NCBI GenBank assembly: GCA_963725255.1
Contig: CAVRXV010000004.1
Location: 186,001-250,000, forward strand
DNA from: JAIEPX01 sp963725255
GTDB lineage: Bacteria > Pseudomonadota > Gammaproteobacteria > JAIEPX01
Reading direction: 5' to 3'
Length of the DNA: 64,000 nucleotides
The notes under the pieces are model-generated. The model made no database searches. It saw nothing but the letters and a program-made list of their open reading frames with translations, and was not told the origin of the DNA. Both the position numbers and the translations under genes were made by a program. Positions 60,791 through 64,000 of this stretch are shown one piece after another. Position 1 is the stretch's first letter. Every line of letters starts with the position of its first letter.

Positions 60791-63535
60791 CTAATTAGTT
60801 ACGTTCATTTGTGATGAAGATTCTTGTGCGTGCCAATTTGCATTGACTTGTGCTCGAATTTCTTCAAATAGTGCATCGGAAATATTGTTTCTATCGAATC
60901 GTATGAAAGTGATTTTAGTATTGTGTTTTACAAGATCCAATAGTTCTTGGCCCGCTTTGTCTGTTAATTGATTTCCGTCGATGGCTAAATAACAGAATGT
61001 TGGATGCCGATATAAAGCTTCAAAAATCATAATGGCGCCTTCGTCAGTGAGGTTATTATCTCCAATATCTAAAAATTCGAGCGATTGATTACTCCGTAAT
61101 CCGTTGGCAAATAAACTGACACTTGTTATTGAAGTGAAGGCACACTCGCTTAGCCAAAGTTCTTTAAGCGAGGTATTTACTTCAAGTAGTTCTTTGAGGG
61201 CAAGAGCCGCAGGACACGGGTGCGAGTTCGGTGATTTAGATGATGGGATTTCAGTAAATAAAGTTGTATTACATGAAAGATTTAATTGTAGGATAGATGT
61301 TTGATTTCTTAAAGACTGACACAACATTACTGCCCCGATTCCGGTGATTTTGTTTCTTTGCAAATCGATTCTTTCAGTATTTGGTTTAATTTGAATTAGC
61401 ACTTGGGGCATATCTTGATCACATAAACATCGAGCGGGTTTGTTTGGTTTGGCCTTTTCAATTCCGAAGAGGCTTAAGCAATGGGCTATTTTCGGTTTCT
61501 CCGATTCAGGAGATTGTGAAGTAGTTTGAGTTGAATCATCATCAGATTCCACTGTTGGATGGTCTTGTGCGGGTGCAGGTTTTTTTCCGGGGCTAGGTGA
61601 ATGAGTGCCCTCGACTAAATTTCCTGATTGTGGGGCATCATCGGTTGAGCCATTGGTTCTTTTTCTTTCAATAACAGGGGACCCTAACCCAAACTGGGGA
61701 GGTTGCTTCGGTGATTCTGGCCTTCGCGGCAATGTTGGCGATTGTTGTGGCGGCGGAGGTTTTCGATCTCTTAGGGGAGTTGGAGATGGTTGGGATGTGC
61801 CAGCAACATTTGGTTGATGATCTACTGCTTCTGTAATACCTGGTTCAGGTATTACAAAAGTTGATGGTTCAATCACGGTTGCATTGCGTCGTCTTCTAGC
61901 TAAACTGTCATTAATTTCTCTGGCCCTAACTTTTTTAGGCTTTGGGGGTGGTGTTGGACTCTTGGAAAGTGTGGGGCTCGATTGTCTTGAGGTGGTAGGG
62001 CTTTTGAGGCCTGTACTACGAGGGCTCGATAGGGGCGATGTTTCAGGTGATTTTGGCAAGCTCGTTAAGAAAGTGCCTATTTCTTGATTGAGTAATTCTG
62101 CCGCTTGCTCATACTGAACAACTTTTTGAGCGGTTGTTTTTTTTCGCGCTTCTATAGGTATTGCGGTGGCAATAGCGGTAATCTCTTTAGTTTCTTCGCA
62201 GCATCTTTTCCAGGCTGAATCGAATTCGCTCGTGATAGTACTTATTGAAAAAATGTTTTTTATCCAGAGTGCCGTGCTAGGATCGGTTGTTGCGCCTGCT
62301 TTGCTGAGTATCTCCCAGGTTTGGGTCGTACAATCGATTAATTTTTTTTTGCAGGTTTGAAGTGCTCCGTGTAACTCGTTGAGTTGATTCATCAACCCAA
62401 TAATATGACTGTTGCAGACTTGGAGATTTAAGAGATGATGTTCTTCTTCTGCCAGTTCCATCCCTTCTTTGCAAGAATGAAGAACTTTTATTGTTTCATA
62501 AACTAAAGCATGCATTTTAATAAAGGTTTCAAGAATGTTAGGCTTGCTAAGAAAAGGTGAGTGAATGCCTAAACTCTCTGTTGTCATTGTCTCGTATCGA
62601 AAGAATTCTATGAGAGAGGTTGGTGACTGATGGCTTCCATTGAAAATCGCTTTTGGAATGCAGAGTTGATTGTCACTCGTAATAAATGGATTGGTGATTT
62701 GTATTTGTTTCATACTATTTTTTTTGTGCAATCCAGCTGTTAATCTGGGTGAGCGTAGAGAATTAGTTGGAGAAGACGTTTCTTTTTCTTTGAATAATTC
62801 ACTCAGTTGAGGCGCAATTAAGAGGGCTTTGAGCAATTGACCGCTCTTAGTGTTTATTATTGCCGCTATAAACGGATCATTGGCTTGAAGTTTTGCTACG
62901 CCAGGAAAAGGTTTCAATTCAGTATTTGAAAAAAGAACATATAAGAATCGGATTCCATTATCAATCATGGATTTTCCATGCCCAATTAAGCTTTCAAGAT
63001 GTGAATGGAGTTGTGTTGTTGGGGTTTCGGGTTTGAGCTTTGGAATAATATTCCTTAAATCTTTTTTTAACATGTTAAGTAGCATTCGAATTTCTTGGTC
63101 ATTGACATCTTCGGGTGATAATAAAGTAGATTTCATCAATGAAGTAATGTACTCAATTCTTTTTTTTACATTGGCTATGTTTTCTTCAGTGCGGGCCGCG
63201 CCAGAAAGCGTTAAGGCGAGCCAATGTAAATATTCGAATAACATTAGGTGAATAGGATGGTTTGGGTCTATACTTTTTTCAATTCGAGCATTAATAAGTT
63301 TGCAAATAGATTGAATTTGCTGATGAACAGTGTTTTTTAGGTGGCCTTCTTTTTCTCGTCGAGTCCAGGTATCCAATGTAAACTCTTTTTCCTGGAGTTT
63401 GGGGCGAGTTTTCAATGTTCCCAAAGATTCTTTAATGGCTGTAGTAAAACACTCGCAAATAATTGCGAGTTTAGACTCATATTCAGAGTTTTTTGTTTCT
63501 TCTACAAAAGTTACTCTTCTCACGTTTAACTCCAT
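60791..63535 (-). CDS. Leucine-rich-repeat protein, array member 3
   Basis: A 914-residue paralogue. The N-terminal module is more divergent but keeps NGIRFLYVLFSNTE, NPFITSDNQLCIP and ALVYETIKVLHSCKEG. The central linker (about 515-690) is very rich in Ser-Pro and Pro-Pro (SPETSPLSSPR, PPPKPKKVRARE, PPPPQQSPTLPRRPESP) and includes basic clusters KPKK and RRRR. The C-terminus is an RI-type LRR domain (LKELWLSECAFTSI, LEFLDIGDNNLTDEGA, FCYLAIDGNQLTD). Poly-proline segments could bind SH3 or WW domains of a eukaryotic host; this is inference. The start lacks a clear ribosome binding site. Confidence 0.83.
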   Translation of the reverse strand: MELNVRRVTFVEETKNSEYESKLAIICECFTTAIKESLGTLKTRPKLQEKEFTLDTWTRREKEGHLKNTVHQQIQSICKLINARIEKSIDPNHPIHLMLFEYLHWLALTLSGAARTEENIANVKKRIEYITSLMKSTLLSPEDVNDQEIRMLLNMLKKDLRNIIPKLKPETPTTQLHSHLESLIGHGKSMIDNGIRFLYVLFSNTELKPFPGVAKLQANDPFIAAIINTKSGQLLKALLIAPQLSELFKEKETSSPTNSLRSPRLTAGLHKKNSMKQIQITNPFITSDNQLCIPKAIFNGSHQSPTSLIEFFRYETMTTESLGIHSPFLSKPNILETFIKMHALVYETIKVLHSCKEGMELAEEEHHLLNLQVCNSHIIGLMNQLNELHGALQTCKKKLIDCTTQTWEILSKAGATTDPSTALWIKNIFSISTITSEFDSAWKRCCEETKEITAIATAIPIEARKKTTAQKVVQYEQAAELLNQEIGTFLTSLPKSPETSPLSSPRSTGLKSPTTSRQSSPTLSKSPTPPPKPKKVRAREINDSLARRRRNATVIEPSTFVIPEPGITEAVDHQPNVAGTSQPSPTPLRDRKPPPPQQSPTLPRRPESPKQPPQFGLGSPVIERKRTNGSTDDAPQSGNLVEGTHSPSPGKKPAPAQDHPTVESDDDSTQTTSQSPESEKPKIAHCLSLFGIEKAKPNKPARCLCDQDMPQVLIQIKPNTERIDLQRNKITGIGAVMLCQSLRNQTSILQLNLSCNTTLFTEIPSSKSPNSHPCPAALALKELLEVNTSLKELWLSECAFTSITSVSLFANGLRSNQSLEFLDIGDNNLTDEGAIMIFEALYRHPTFCYLAIDGNQLTDKAGQELLDLVKHNTKITFIRFDRNNISDALFEEIRAQVNANWHAQESSSQMNVTN

Positions 63536-63574
63536 TTATTAAAGATAAATTAAGTCACGCAAATATTAAATTTA

Positions 63575-64000
63575 TTATTTTTTTTGCAATACTGCTTGAG
63601 CTTTTTCTTGATTAGCTCTAATCGCTGCCTTAAGGTCAGCTGTCAATTTTGCCGAGAAGCAATTTTCAATTTTTTCGCGAGTAGGATCGAGAGAGTCGGC
63701 ATCCTCAAAAAAATCCAAATTGATAATGCGTTCATTTTCTCGTAATAGTTCGAGAAGAATAGTGCCTGCCTCATCATTGAGGCGGTTGGCGGAAATCAGT
63801 ACCGATTCAATTGTTGGGTGCCTTATCAGCGCTTCACAAATAAAGCCAATGCCATCGTTTGTAAGATCGTTAAAACGAATATCAAGTGATTTTAAATGTT
63901 CATTTCTCTTTAATCCATTCGCTAGAATAGATGCACCGAATGAACCAAGTCCGCATTCATCAATTTTTAGATGTTCAAGTGTTGGATGTGTGGCTAAAAG
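63575..64000 (-). CDS. Leucine-rich-repeat protein, array member 4, 5' part beyond the window
   Basis: An open frame enters from the right edge and ends at a TAA at 63575-63577, giving the last 141 residues. It holds RI-type LRRs (LEHLKIDECGLGSFGASIL, LKSLDIRFNDLTNDGIG, IESVLISANRLNDEAG), close in layout to the ends of members 1-3, and a Lys/Ala/Gln helix at the C-terminus. It is 39 bases upstream of member 3. Without its N-terminus the shared module cannot be confirmed. Confidence 0.85.
   Translation of the reverse strand, partial: LLATHPTLEHLKIDECGLGSFGASILANGLKRNEHLKSLDIRFNDLTNDGIGFICEALIRHPTIESVLISANRLNDEAGTILLELLRENERIINLDFFEDADSLDPTREKIENCFSAKLTADLKAAIRANQEKAQAVLQKK

Noticed and set aside
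1..64000. CRISPR arrays, tRNA or rRNA genes, prophage or integrase genes
   Set aside because: I looked for evenly spaced direct repeats, cloverleaf ends and recombinase motifs and saw none; a tRNAscan or CRISPR search could still find something subtle.

Overview
The window looks like chromosomal DNA of an AT-rich, host-associated gammaproteobacterium, most likely of the order Legionellales (Legionella, Coxiella, Aquicella, Berkiella relatives). The housekeeping genes are gammaproteobacterial in kind and order (lptM-lysA-dapF, mrcA-pil-damX, rplM-rpsI-sspA-sspB, yraN-diaA-dolP, mraZ-rsmH-ftsL-ftsI-murE-murF-mraY). Between them lie large lineage-specific genes for coiled-coil, leucine-rich-repeat and low-complexity proteins that resemble secreted effectors. 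The order is inferred from gene content only; no rRNA or secretion-system gene is present to prove it, and I found no tRNA.

Layout: 1-1045 holds the start of an unknown gene that runs off the left edge. 1180-3454 carries lptM, lysA and dapF, followed by an unknown 534-residue protein (3462-5066). 5383-9219 is dksA, an ABC-2 exporter pair, folB and a MidA-type methyltransferase. 9278-11943 has two unknown small genes and an MFS transporter on the minus strand; 12086-14002 is doxX, ubiC and ubiA. 14021-17400 is a decaying copy of an effector-like gene. 17560-24112 is a reduced mrcA / pilN-pilO-secretin / damX locus lacking pilM, pilP, aroK and aroB. 24116-30213 contains unknown proteins, a hydrolase, a candidate mitochondrial-carrier-like protein and an 880-residue effector-like protein. 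30512-37497 is mostly housekeeping: an HU-like protein, ribosomal proteins L13 and S9, sspAB, YceI / cytochrome b561, an M50 protease, dolP, diaA and yraN.

37682-44365 is a plus-strand island of lineage-specific genes. Its last two open frames (39877-43098 and 43112-44365) together match a single frame in the decayed copy at 14021-16430, so they are one ancestral gene, now split. 44604-52063 is the first half of the division / cell-wall (dcw) cluster; mraZ has a frameshift although its operator is intact, and the cluster stops after mraY. 52066-54530 is a RimK trio, and 54626-55342 a cytochrome c. 55408-64000 is a tandem array of at least four paralogous leucine-rich-repeat proteins on the minus strand, the last cut by the window edge.

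Two kinds of dispersed repeat mark intergenic space: long perfect palindromes, some with GGGGTC/GACCCC-type ends, and a REP-like element with core CCTGGATATTGCATAAAC, found at five loci. The strongest leads are the LRR array with its shared uncharacterised N-terminal module, the split/fused gene family with a nuclear-localisation-like C-terminus, the mitochondrial-carrier-like protein and the frameshifted mraZ. If the host is a protist, these are candidate effectors aimed at host nucleus, mitochondrion and protein interactions; that role is inference.
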